From Candidatus Bathyarchaeota archaeon (GTDB taxonomy: Archaea; Thermoproteota; Bathyarchaeia; Bathyarchaeales; Bathycorpusculaceae): DNA of 64,000 nt. The stretch is from NCBI GenBank assembly GCA_026014465.1, contig JAOZID010000010.1, positions 1,336,303-1,400,302 on the forward strand. Reading direction: 5' to 3'. A program made the position numbers and the translations under genes. Within the stretch, counting starts at the first letter, position 1; each line of letters begins with the position of its first letter. The notes below the pieces were generated by a model. The model worked only from the letters and a program-made list of their open reading frames with translations, was not told the origin of the DNA and made no database searches. Shown one piece after another: positions 1 to 7,908 of the stretch.

Positions 1-453
1 AAACACTACGGCGCAACGGTCACAGCCGTGGATAGCACCCAAAAACTAGACATGCTACGCGAATTAGGCGCCGACTTGGTAGTTGACTACACCAAAGAAG
101 ACTACCTCCAAACAGGAAAAACCTACGACGCCATCCTTGACGTAGTGGGCAAAGCATCTTTCTCCCGTGCCATAAACACCCTAAAACCTAAGGGGCATTT
201 GCTTTTGGCTAATCCTGGGCTCTTGGATATGCTTAGAGGTTCGTGGGTTTCAGCGACAAGTGGCAAGACAGTGGTAGCGAAAACTGCAGCTTCAACAACA
301 GAGGACCTGCTTTTCCTCAACGACTTAATTGAAACTGGAAAGCTCAAACCCATCATCGACCGCACCTACACGTTAGAGCAAACAGCAGAAGCCCACAAAT
401 ACGCCGAGACAGGAGACAAAAAAGGCAACATCGTCATAACCGTACCGCACTGA
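1..453 (+). CDS. Zinc-type alcohol dehydrogenase / quinone oxidoreductase, C-terminal part
   Basis: The reading frame is open from the first base, so this is the 3' end of a gene that begins upstream of the window. The fragment (about 150 residues) is the second half of a medium-chain dehydrogenase/reductase: the nucleotide-binding Rossmann part includes GADLVVDYTKEDY and YDAILDVVG, followed by the strand KPKGHLLLANPG and the C-terminal KLKPIIDRTYTLEQTAEAH typical of NAD(P)H:quinone reductase-like members. Substrate cannot be told. The catalytic zinc region, if present, lies outside the window. Confidence 0.85.
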   Translation, partial: KHYGATVTAVDSTQKLDMLRELGADLVVDYTKEDYLQTGKTYDAILDVVGKASFSRAINTLKPKGHLLLANPGLLDMLRGSWVSATSGKTVVAKTAASTTEDLLFLNDLIETGKLKPIIDRTYTLEQTAEAHKYAETGDKKGNIVITVPH

Positions 454-518
454 AGCGTTTGCTCCGAAAGTGGGCTGTGTGGCTTTTGTGTGCTAGAGCT
501 AATTAGTTGGGTTGGTCT

Positions 519-1013
519 ATGTTTAGGTTGAAACAGGGTGTTGTTGTGGGGTCTTTGGTTGTTGTGTATTCTTATCATCACCATAGCACTGAGAAAATCG
601 CAGAGGTTTTTGCGCAGGTTCTTGGCTGCGAAGTGAAGACGCCTTCCCAAGTAGACCCCAGAGGGCTTGGAAAGTTTGGTTTGCTGGGTTTTGGAGCGGG
701 CATAGAAAGCGGCAAACACTACAAGCCCCTGCTTGACTTAGCCGATAAACTACCTCCTGCAGCTGAGAACCAAAAAGTTTTCCTTTTTTCAACCGCTGGT
801 ATTACAAGCGAAAAGAAACTCAAAAAAGACCACCGCGCGCTTAGGGAGAAACTTCAAGCCAAAGGCTACGTGGTCGTGGACGAATTTCAGTGCAAGGGCT
901 ACAACACGAATAGTTTTCTAAAGTTCGTGGGCGGCATGAACAGGGGTAGACCTAACGAGGAAGACCTCCAAAACGCCCAAGAATTCGCTTTAAACCTAAA
1001 ACAGAACCTGTAG
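519..1013 (+). CDS. Flavodoxin-like protein
   Basis: About 164 residues. The N-terminal strand LVVVYSYHHHSTEKIA has the shape of the flavodoxin FMN phosphate-binding loop (a Ser/Thr/His-rich turn after the first beta strand), and KVFLFSTAGI matches the second flavin-facing strand. It probably binds FMN and carries electrons in the cytoplasm. ATG at 519 is preferred over the upstream TTG at 507; a GTG near 540 would also leave a complete domain. Partner enzymes are not evident nearby. Moderately sure of the fold, unsure of function. Confidence 0.7.
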   Translation: MFRLKQGVVVGSLVVVYSYHHHSTEKIAEVFAQVLGCEVKTPSQVDPRGLGKFGLLGFGAGIESGKHYKPLLDLADKLPPAAENQKVFLFSTAGITSEKKLKKDHRALREKLQAKGYVVVDEFQCKGYNTNSFLKFVGGMNRGRPNEEDLQNAQEFALNLKQNL

Positions 1014-1028
1014 CGAAAGTTTGGGCTG

Positions 1029-1631
1029 CTATTTGGTTTCTTCTGATTCAACTCCGTTTTGCATGTGGATGGCGAATTTGCATTCTTGAGCGCCTGATAT
1101 AGCTGACTGTAGCAGGTCAACTTTTACGGGTTTGTCCAAAACGGCTCCCCAATATTTTTCTACAAAGCCTTTGGCGCAGTTGCAGTAAGTGATGGATGCG
1201 GTTTCTTCTATCGGGAGCTCGCGAAATACGCTGCAGTAGCACCTCATGGGTCGAGTAAACGACTGGGGAGTGTACGATAAGTACAAGACGTCGCCTTCTT
1301 TGCTGAGTTTGGTTCCCGCCATAGGGTTTTTCTGTTCAGCTTCCAAAAACTCTTCGATGTTTTCGTATTTATCACGTTTAGCAATGGCACGCTCTATTGC
1401 CCTGCGGTTTCGGTTCGCGCAGTTGTAGCCGCATTTTTGCATGATTTCATTTCGGGTTTCCTCATCAACTAGTGAATCTAACCTGTCAACAGCTTCCTTG
1501 CCCCACATCGCAGCCTTCTTCTTGGCGGTTCTCACTGTAATATCCGCGCTACCCTCCATAACCTGCTCTGCGACTTCCTTGCCCGCAGCTTGCTCAATGC
1601 ATTTCTCCATCTCAACTAACATTTTACGCAT
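1029..1631 (-). CDS. Cysteine-rich conserved protein (DUF6144-like)
   Basis: 200 residues. A helical N-terminal half is followed by Cys motifs: CGYNCANRNR around residue 67, then RCYCSVFRELP near 130 and ITYCNCAKGFVEKYWG near 147, and a final Cys in a strand (QECKFAIHM). Six or more cysteines in C-x-C and C-x(3)-C pairs suggest a metal or Fe-S site. The pattern recalls bacterial/archaeal DUF6144 proteins, which have no settled function; this match is from memory of the motif style and is tentative. It faces the flavodoxin-like gene convergently. Promoter side is AT-rich (1632-1837). Confidence 0.6.
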   Translation of the reverse strand: MRKMLVEMEKCIEQAAGKEVAEQVMEGSADITVRTAKKKAAMWGKEAVDRLDSLVDEETRNEIMQKCGYNCANRNRRAIERAIAKRDKYENIEEFLEAEQKNPMAGTKLSKEGDVLYLSYTPQSFTRPMRCYCSVFRELPIEETASITYCNCAKGFVEKYWGAVLDKPVKVDLLQSAISGAQECKFAIHMQNGVESEETK

Positions 1632-1837
1632 ACTAACAACCCTGCAAAACTTAACTAAACTACATACATATACCCCGCCTGCTCATATAAGCATTGTTTT
1701 ACACATACCCTTTTCAGCTCAAAGGCATCTTTTGCTGTTTTGGCGGCTGTAGTTTGCTGTTTATGCGCTCTTCACAGTAGATTTTAGCAATTTTTAATAG
1801 AACCTGCGCGCTAAAAGGGAAACGGGAGCGAACCTAA

Positions 1838-2164
1838 ATGCTGTTTGGACACAAAAACAAACTGCAAGTAGACCTAGGCGAGTTAAACGACCAAAAACCC
1901 CTGCTCCAAACATTCTTGCAGTCAAACCTCAAAACAACCATAACAGACGCAGGCACAAACAAACTAACCATCAATTCAGACGCCCTACCCCCGCAAGAGC
2001 TCCAAAGAATAGTAACCAAGTTCATTTACAAACGAAACCTAAACACCAAATACTACGCCTCAACCAAAGGCAACACCATCAAAATCACACCCTTCAAAAA
2101 CGCCAAAAAACCCGAAAAACCAAACAAAAACCCCACCCCACCAAAATTCGCCCACGGCTTCTAA
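1838..2164 (+). CDS. Small basic protein resembling ribosomal protein eL22
   Basis: 108 residues. The body reads like the eukaryotic large-subunit protein eL22: an N-terminal strand (KLQVDLGEL), a helix with FLQSNL, a strand NKLTINSD at the position of the KITVTSE strand of eL22, then a long basic helix IVTKFIYKRNLNTKYY, equivalent to the KKYLKKNNLRDWL helix, ending in a strand NTIKITPF. The tail is Lys/Pro-rich. The length is close to eL22 (about 125 residues). The assignment rests on by-eye alignment only; a lineage-specific protein with the same alpha/beta pattern is possible. It stands alone, not in a ribosomal operon. Confidence 0.5.
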   Translation: MLFGHKNKLQVDLGELNDQKPLLQTFLQSNLKTTITDAGTNKLTINSDALPPQELQRIVTKFIYKRNLNTKYYASTKGNTIKITPFKNAKKPEKPNKNPTPPKFAHGF

Positions 2165-2330
2165 CCTCACACGTTATGTAGCCCTCTTTGGTTGATTAGC
2201 TGGAATAATAGAAACAGAACTTACGCAAAACGGATTTTCCCGTGCTGTCGAACTAATGAGTTTTGTTTTGTTCTGTCCGCTCATAATAACTTGGGCAGTA
2301 CTTTCAAACCTTAGTTGTTTCCCTAATGCA

Positions 2331-3056
2331 TTATTCTTTTTTCTTTATGCTATATGGAACCGCAAATAACGGTCTTTTTTCTTTGACACTAATTTCAATT
2401 AACTTTCTAGTACCGTATAAGTCAAGCCAGCGGATGGCGTCCAGGTCTTCTTTAAGATGCGCGTTTATTTCTGCATATTTTCCTTTTGGGTAAAGTTCAC
2501 GTATTATGCCACCATCCCCCTTATGGGCTGGTGGATTTAAGTGAAGCATTTCAGCTGTGGCAATTATGTTGTCGAGTGTTGCTCTTTTGAATGTGTTCCC
2601 GTTTGCTGCCAAAAGCTGTTGTGCATGGTCAATTGTTATGCAATCATGCCACATCTTTGTTGCTTTGTTAAGACTCATTAAAGAGTTTTGGGTACATCTT
2701 GCAATAAGTAATGGAATATCAAAGCGTAGGATACCAAACCCAATTATTAAAGTGAATTTATGACTTGAGATCACTTCTTTGATTACAGTGTTAATTTTTG
2801 TCACAATTTGGCATTCATTCAAGCCATCCCATTCACTTATGAAAACCGGCTTAATTTGTTCTTTTAAGCTATCTTCGTGGTATATAGTTTCATCAATCAA
2901 CAGCCCTGCTGAGACTATTTTTTCGTCAACAAAAGCATTTTCTTTTTTACTCCGATAAGTTTCCAAGTCAAGATAGATTCTGGCGATTTTCAACATCTTC
3001 TTTTCACAACTCGGTTTTTGTTCGAGAATTTTCATCCGACTGGTTTCTGTTGGCAT
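2331..3056 (-). CDS. DEDD-family 3'-5' exonuclease-like protein
   Basis: 241 residues. RNase H-fold exonuclease motifs are in order: IYLDLETYRS (Asp and Glu of motif I, near residue 27), a long strand ending in GFGILRFDIPLL (Asp of motif II, near 115) and HLKEDLDAIRWLDLYG (Asp of motif III, near 213). This is the layout of DnaQ/RNase T-like and predicted 3'-5' exonucleases of archaeal PolB type. Substrate unknown. The start may instead be the ATG at 2996 (MLKIARIYLDLE), which leaves the domain intact. The gene is AT-richer than its neighbours, which may mean recent transfer. Confidence 0.7.
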   Translation of the reverse strand: MPTETSRMKILEQKPSCEKKMLKIARIYLDLETYRSKKENAFVDEKIVSAGLLIDETIYHEDSLKEQIKPVFISEWDGLNECQIVTKINTVIKEVISSHKFTLIIGFGILRFDIPLLIARCTQNSLMSLNKATKMWHDCITIDHAQQLLAANGNTFKRATLDNIIATAEMLHLNPPAHKGDGGIIRELYPKGKYAEINAHLKEDLDAIRWLDLYGTRKLIEISVKEKRPLFAVPYSIKKKE

Positions 3057-3176
3057 ATTTCATAGTAAAAACCAGTTAATATGCAGATTACGAACAAGTA
3101 GTTTTAAAACGGTAAAAATTATGCAATTGCCGAGTTTTCCGTAACCTTCAAGCTAAACTAAAATGTCGAGTGAAGT

Positions 3177-3254
3177 TGGTGCTCCGGCCGGGATTCGAAC
3201 CCGGGTCTTCGGCTCGAAAGGCCGGAATACTTGACCGGACTATACTACCGGAGC
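3177..3254 (-). tRNA. tRNA-Glu (UUC)
   Basis: On the minus strand the acceptor GCTCCGG pairs with CCGGAGC, followed by discriminator A and an encoded CCA. The T arm is CCCGGGTTCGAATCCCGG. The anticodon loop is CTTTCGA, giving UUC for Glu. No intron. The closeness to known archaeal tRNA-Glu sequences makes the call secure. Confidence 0.96.
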
Positions 3255-3335
3255 GCGCCCCTGTTTTGGTGGAGCATCTGTTTGAATGAGTTTTGGTATG
3301 AATAAACTTTGCCCTTGTTTTGGGTGTTTGTGGCT

Positions 3336-3944
3336 TTATTTGGGTGGTTTTTCGTTTTTGAATAGGTGGGCGGTGATTTGTTCGACGAGTTTAGTTGTGG
3401 TTTGGGTTTTTTCTTGGAGGTGGTTGATTTCTTGTTGTAGGTTGGTGACTTTGGTTTGCAGGTCGTTGGATAGGATTTTGCCTTCTATGCGGTTGGCTGA
3501 GCGGAACATCATGATCATTTTGAATACGTCGGATATGGCTTTTTCTTGTTCTTGTGTGGTGGCGGGTTTGGTTCCTGCGCATATGGAGAGCAAGTCGATG
3601 TAGTGTTCCTTGATTTTAAGCTCCGCGTTTACGGAGGGGTCTTTGGGGAAGGGCACCGCCATGGATAAGGGGGTTTGTTTGCTGAGTTCTGCGGCAGTGG
3701 GGAAACGGATGATTATGTCGCCTCGCAGCCAGGACGCAACAAATTCGGTCACAAAACGTTTGATGTCTTTTTGGGTGAACAACGTAGTGGGTTCTGGTTC
3801 ATTTCTTGACCTGCGCACCCTGACCTTGAAGGGTTCTTCAACCTTCGCCGCCGCCGATGGAGCTACCGCCGTTGCTGTTGGGGTATCTTTTTTTGTGCGC
3901 CTTCGCGTCCTGCTTGAAGTTTTGCGTTTTGCCGTTCCCGCCAT
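3336..3944 (-). CDS. Conserved hypothetical protein, basic N-terminus and C-terminal coiled coil
   Basis: About 202 residues from ATG 3944 (a GTG at 3953 is in frame). Residues 1-45 are Lys/Arg/Thr/Ala-rich and probably disordered and nucleic-acid or membrane-surface binding. The middle (LFTQKDIKRFVTEFVASWLRG and onward) is helical. The last 50 residues (LQTKVTNLQQEINHLQEKTQ) form a heptad coiled coil. I do not recognise a family. It lies between tRNA-Glu and the HD-domain gene, all on the minus strand. Confidence 0.65.
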   Translation of the reverse strand: MAGTAKRKTSSRTRRRTKKDTPTATAVAPSAAAKVEEPFKVRVRRSRNEPEPTTLFTQKDIKRFVTEFVASWLRGDIIIRFPTAAELSKQTPLSMAVPFPKDPSVNAELKIKEHYIDLLSICAGTKPATTQEQEKAISDVFKMIMMFRSANRIEGKILSNDLQTKVTNLQQEINHLQEKTQTTTKLVEQITAHLFKNEKPPK

Positions 3945-3984
3945 ACCAATCACAAATCCAATTTCTAACCTAACATGGGTTTTG

Positions 3985-5265
3985 CTAATATGAAATTTTT
4001 GCTGTTACGGGTATTTTTCCAAGAACCTTTGAGGTTGCTTTTTCCACTTTTGCGCGGTTCTCCGCGTCGGTGTATACTCGCAGTATGTTGATGAAGCCCT
4101 TGAGGGTTTCGAAAATCTTTGAAATCTCACTCATCCGATACAGGGCTTTGGAGCTGGACTGCGCCTTGCTAAACACGGGAATCTCCATTTTCTCCATCAA
4201 CGCCGAATGATGATACGGAACCGACGGCACCGTAGGCACATCAATAACCACTGCGTCCAATTCTACGCCTGCTGCCTGGGCAATTTCTGTTTGCACCTGC
4301 TGCCGATACGAGTCACGGCTAAAAATGTTGGATACCATGGTGTCTTTATCGTAGAAAGTGCGTTCGTACGCGCATTTTAGCATCCGCCGCCGCTCCAAAT
4401 CCTCGATAACGGGCTTTGATTTTTCGCATTTACGCAGAGCCGCCCAGACGGTGTAATCATCCATCGCCAAGTACTCCTCAGGCTCCTTAAACGCGGTCAA
4501 CCCCAACTCGTCGTTTGCCTTCTCCATAGCCATAGCCAACATAATCTGCGCTACCCTGCCCACACGGTGGAAGTAGATGCTTTTGAACGACTCAATACGC
4601 GCAATTATGAATGCCTCCAACGCCGACAATGCGCCTAACTCAACCGCCAAGTTCTCGCCCAAAACATCCAACGCGTGAATTAGCCTAAACACGTCAATAA
4701 AACCGTACTCGGCGCCCGTGTGGAACGTGTCTCGTACGATGAAATCTTGTTTATCCACGTCTACGGCGCTGCTAATTACCTGGTCCAAAAACGCCCTGCC
4801 AGGTTTGTGTAGTTTTCCTACGGCAAGCTCTGAAACCTCCTGTGCGCTGTAGCCTAGTTTGGATAGTTGGTCAGCTACTTCGCTTTTCTCCACAATCCAC
4901 GAGGTCAAATCTTCATGGGTTTTGTCCAAGTGGCGAGTGAGCAGGTGCTCGAACACGTGCGAGAATGGGCCATGCCCTACGTCGTGTAGTAACGCAGCTA
5001 TTCGAGTCATGTCAGCTTCTTCGTCGCTAACTACACTGCTGATGTTGGGGTTTTCCATAACTTTGCCCGCAAGGTACATAACGCCTAGGCTGTGTTCAAA
5101 ACGCGTATGATTGGCTCCTGGGTACACGTATTCTGAACCCGCCAGTTGCCTAAGCCGCCGTAGCCGCTGCATGGGATACAGGTCTATGACCGTTTTTTCT
5201 GCCTTTGTAATATAGACGAATCCGTGTACGGGGTCTTTGATTTCTCCCCAATAAGCCTTAGGCAC
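3985..5265 (-). CDS. HD-domain phosphohydrolase, SAMHD1/dNTPase-like
   Basis: 426 residues, GTG start. N-terminal HD domain: the opening KDPVHGFVYI is typical of the SAMHD1/YdhJ group, followed by the metal ligands in NHTRFEHSLG (His), IAALLHDVGHGPFSH (His-Asp) and an Asp in AVDVDKQDFIVRD (also typical of the group). These hydrolases remove triphosphate from dNTPs in characterised members; that activity is inferred here. The C-terminal third is helical and less conserved. The gene is divergent from thymidylate kinase (5463), which fits a shared theme of deoxynucleotide pool control. Confidence 0.88.
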   Translation of the reverse strand: MPKAYWGEIKDPVHGFVYITKAEKTVIDLYPMQRLRRLRQLAGSEYVYPGANHTRFEHSLGVMYLAGKVMENPNISSVVSDEEADMTRIAALLHDVGHGPFSHVFEHLLTRHLDKTHEDLTSWIVEKSEVADQLSKLGYSAQEVSELAVGKLHKPGRAFLDQVISSAVDVDKQDFIVRDTFHTGAEYGFIDVFRLIHALDVLGENLAVELGALSALEAFIIARIESFKSIYFHRVGRVAQIMLAMAMEKANDELGLTAFKEPEEYLAMDDYTVWAALRKCEKSKPVIEDLERRRMLKCAYERTFYDKDTMVSNIFSRDSYRQQVQTEIAQAAGVELDAVVIDVPTVPSVPYHHSALMEKMEIPVFSKAQSSSKALYRMSEISKIFETLKGFINILRVYTDAENRAKVEKATSKVLGKIPVTAKISY

Positions 5266-5462
5266 CCTTATTTTCCTCGCAGTAGTTTTCGAAATACTAT
5301 TTATGCATCTCTCAATTAATCCTTAATTATGGTTTTCCTGTTTAGGTGTTGCGGGTGTTCTCTTTTTCCAACTGCTTTCAGAATGAAATCTTTTTGGACT
5401 TATACGTCACCTTTAAAAAAGGCTTTTTCAATACGGTTGAACACTAAACAAGTAAAATAGGT

Positions 5463-6236
5463 TTGACTGGTTTGTCCCAAAAAGGCTGTTTAATTGTATT
5501 CGAAGGCATTGAAGGTTCGGGAAAAACTACTGCTTCAAGAAATTTAGAGAAATATCTATCAACTAAAGGATATAAAATCCTGTGGACAAGAGAACCAACG
5601 ATATCAAAAATTGGTACATTAATACAAAGTATTCTAATGGGGTCAACACCAGTGGCTGAAGAAGCAATACCTCTTTTGTTTGCCGCAGACAGAGCAGATC
5701 ATACTCGACGTAGAATAATTCCTGAAATAAACAAAGGAACTGTAGTCATAAGTGACCGTTATGTACATAGTTCTTTAGCTTATCAAAAAAGTGGAATGAG
5801 CAAAGTTTTCAAACAGGAGTGGCTGGAATCTATAAATAAATTTTCAATAAACCCCGATTTAGTTATATTTTTGGATATTTCCCCAGAAGAAGGTTTAAAC
5901 CGCATTGGCAAATGGCAACGCATCCATGATGACAAATTCTTTGAAAACATTGAAACCCAAAAACGCATTCGCAAAGCGTACTATGAAATACTAAAACTGA
6001 ACAGACAACAAAAGCAAACGAGTTTGTTTGAAAAACCTTTGTTTTCCACTTCTCTTAATAAAGCAAAAACGACTAGTGACACAGATGGAATGACGATAGT
6101 CACAATTGATGCCTCGTTAAAGCAGGGCGAAATACAAAACACTGTTAACGATGTGGTTCAGAGATTCTTAAAAACCAATGGAATAGAAAACCAATTGCCT
6201 CGCAGAGGTTCGGCTTTAGACTCAACGCTTCTTTAA
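5463..6236 (+). CDS. tmk: Thymidylate kinase (dTMP kinase)
   Basis: 257 residues from TTG 5463. It phosphorylates dTMP to dTDP with ATP. Motifs: P-loop FEGIEGSGKTT (residues 13-23), TREPT with the dTMP-contacting Arg near 43, DRADHTRRRI, and the DRYVHSSLAYQ motif near 101. The C-terminal part from residue 185 is longer than usual (family about 205-215) and contains a hydrophilic insert before the final helix NTVNDVVQRFLKTNG. Codon use is AT-rich compared with the genes on either side. Upstream, 5398-5410 holds a TATA-like ACTTATACG. Confidence 0.92.
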   Translation: MTGLSQKGCLIVFEGIEGSGKTTASRNLEKYLSTKGYKILWTREPTISKIGTLIQSILMGSTPVAEEAIPLLFAADRADHTRRRIIPEINKGTVVISDRYVHSSLAYQKSGMSKVFKQEWLESINKFSINPDLVIFLDISPEEGLNRIGKWQRIHDDKFFENIETQKRIRKAYYEILKLNRQQKQTSLFEKPLFSTSLNKAKTTSDTDGMTIVTIDASLKQGEIQNTVNDVVQRFLKTNGIENQLPRRGSALDSTLL

Positions 6237-6308
6237 ATGCATTATTCTGAGTTGATTCGCTTGTTCTGTAGTTCTAAAACAGCGCATTAGTCAGACTTTA
6301 GCAACATC

Positions 6309-6461
6309 TTGAAACTGCAAACCCAAAAAAGCGTCCGCGACATCTACATGCATTTTGTAGGAAACGGGCAACTTTGCAAAATTGGTGGTGACAAATCCAA
6401 AGCAGAAGTTACCCAAGCTGTTCACGATGCAGTTATGGCTTTTTTGAAAACCCGCAGCTAA
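6309..6461 (+). pseudogene. Short ORF resembling the C-terminal tail of a thymidylate/nucleotide kinase
   Basis: A 50-codon frame with a possible TTG start at 6309 and a stop at 6459-6461; an in-frame stop at 6288 lies just upstream. The translation ends in EVTQAVHDAVMAFLKTR, which parallels the end of the neighbouring Tmk (EIQNTVNDVVQRFLKTN). There is no P-loop or lid. I read it as the decayed 3' end of a second thymidylate/nucleotide kinase gene, or a small peptide gene of unknown role. It abuts the convergent gene at 6458. Confidence 0.35.
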
Positions 6462-6967
6462 TCTTGTGTTAGCCTTAGAATCTTTCTTTTAGATGTCTCG
6501 TTGATTTTAACCACGACAAAGTTGATGAGGTCTTCAGGTCCAACGTAACGCAGCCCTTTCTCGTGAAACACTTGTATCTCCAATTTGTCTTGGTCTGCAA
6601 AGCTAACCCGCAACATGTAGTAATCAAATTTTAGGGGGGTCTTTTTGCCTTCTGCGTTTTTGTAGTAGCGTATGGAGCAGAACCAGTCCATGATGTGTAG
6701 GGTGGCTTTGGACAGCGCTGTTTGGAGTTTTTTTGCTTCTTTAATTGTGAGGTAGTTGAAGTTTTCTTCTTCTGCGATGCCGAACTCAAAAATTAGGGTG
6801 CAGTTAGGTACGGTTGGGTTGCAGACTTCTTCAAAGCTAAAAGTGGCTTGGTTGATTTCCAAGAAAACTTTGGTGAGTTTACGTTGCAGGCTGCGCGGCG
6901 CAACTGTGGATGTGAGTGTTTGGGTGAGGTGGGTGCCTTGGGGGAAGTTTTCGTAGAACCCAAACAT
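6458..6967 (-). CDS. Conserved hypothetical protein
   Basis: 169 residues, mixed alpha/beta, no signal peptide or membrane segment. Alternating strands (CTLIFEFGIAEE, FDYYMLRVSFADQD, LEIQVFHEKGLRYV, INFVVVKIN) suggest a small beta-sheet domain. It starts 5 bases after the stop of the ZNRD2-like gene on the same strand, so the two are probably co-transcribed. No family recognised. Confidence 0.65.
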   Translation of the reverse strand: MFGFYENFPQGTHLTQTLTSTVAPRSLQRKLTKVFLEINQATFSFEEVCNPTVPNCTLIFEFGIAEEENFNYLTIKEAKKLQTALSKATLHIMDWFCSIRYYKNAEGKKTPLKFDYYMLRVSFADQDKLEIQVFHEKGLRYVGPEDLINFVVVKINETSKRKILRLTQD

Positions 6968-6972
6968 TGCGT

Positions 6973-7332
6973 TTAGCTCTTCATGCGTTTGATTTTCTCT
7001 AAGCTGCCCAGCAACTCCGAAAGCGCCGTTGTTAACTTGCTTAGCTCTTCCACATCGTCAGTTTGCCCTATTTTGTTCTCCAAATTCTGCACTTTCGCCA
7101 TCAACGTTTTCTCTAACGTATCCATAGCAGAGTTGCCCGCGGCTTTTCCTGCGTCTTCACCGGTCTTGACGTAAACAACTTTTTTTTCGTCTTTGCCACA
7201 CCACAAGGTTCCATCCTTGAGCCTAAAGAGGGGCGAGGCACACATGGGGCAGGCAAGGTCAGTTAAAGTGGCACCTTGACGAAGCAGGTCTGCCATACGT
7301 TTTATGTCATTATCATTTGTTTTCTCTTGCAT
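6973..7332 (-). CDS. ZNRD2/SSSCA1-type zinc ribbon protein
   Basis: 119 residues from ATG 7332; the longer frame up to 7458 adds only the translated promoter region. The N-terminal MADLLRQGATLTDLACPMC...LFRLKDGTLWCG is the signature of the Sjogren's syndrome/scleroderma autoantigen 1 family: a helix followed by a zinc ribbon with CPMC and a single downstream Cys. A coiled-coil tail (LEKTLMAKVQNLENKIGQ) follows. Function in archaea is unclear. A TATA-like box at 7368-7377 lies about 40 bases upstream and is shared with the divergent UPF0147 gene. Confidence 0.8.
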   Translation of the reverse strand: MQEKTNDNDIKRMADLLRQGATLTDLACPMCASPLFRLKDGTLWCGKDEKKVVYVKTGEDAGKAAGNSAMDTLEKTLMAKVQNLENKIGQTDDVEELSKLTTALSELLGSLEKIKRMKS

Positions 7333-7367
7333 TTTTGGAGAAACCCCAAAGTAAATACATATCAAAG

Positions 7368-7377
7368 CATATATAAC
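7368..7377. promoter_or_regulatory. Shared TATA-like box between divergent genes
   Basis: GCATATATAA is near-palindromic and lies 35-45 bases from both divergent start codons (ATG 7332 on minus, ATG 7411 on plus). It is placed so that it could serve either direction with a transcription start about 25 bases away. No experimental support. Confidence 0.5.
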
Positions 7378-7410
7378 TTGGTTGTTGCGAGAATGAGTAG
7401 GTGACCCAGT

Positions 7411-7689
7411 ATGGTGCGTAAGAAAAAAAGCGAAGAATACGAAGAGCGAACTAATCATGCCTTGTTTGTGCTTGGCGAAGTTTCTGAAGACAGCACCACG
7501 CCCCGAAACATAAGGCGTGCAGCCAAAGACTCCATGAATACACTGCAGAGCAAAGAATTCACTCCTGCTGTGCGAGCATCCAACGTTATAAGCATACTAG
7601 ACGAGATTTTACAAGACCCCAACATGCCCGCTTATACACGGGTAAAACTTTGGAACGTTATGAGTCTCATAGAAGCCATCAAAGACTAA
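7411..7689 (+). CDS. UPF0147 family protein
   Basis: 92 residues, close to the usual length of this archaeal family. The hallmark segments VSEDSTTPRNIRRAAKDSM and ILDEILQDPNMPAYTRVKLWN are all present; the protein is all-helical. It is found in nearly all archaea, and its function is not known. It is divergent from the ZNRD2-like gene. Confidence 0.9.
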   Translation: MVRKKKSEEYEERTNHALFVLGEVSEDSTTPRNIRRAAKDSMNTLQSKEFTPAVRASNVISILDEILQDPNMPAYTRVKLWNVMSLIEAIKD

Positions 7690-7908
7690 CACAACCGTTG
7701 TTTCCACAAAACAGACGGCTTCATACCCTTGCTTCTTTGAGGTTATTGCTTGCACAGCTGCAGATTGACACCTGCACCCTACCACTTTTTGTTTTTTCAG
7801 TCTTTGCCTATTTTTTGATGCGTTCTTGTGTGGAGGTTGGGCTGCTTGTCGTTAGAAATATATGAGAGTGGTGACATCTAACTTTGGGTTCCAAGGAGTT
7901 AATGCCCT

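Noticed and set aside
366-719. Long antisense frame opposite the first genes
   Set aside because: It overlaps a clear dehydrogenase tail and flavodoxin-like gene, and its sequence has no domain-like pattern. Many similar long antisense frames occur in this window because of codon bias.
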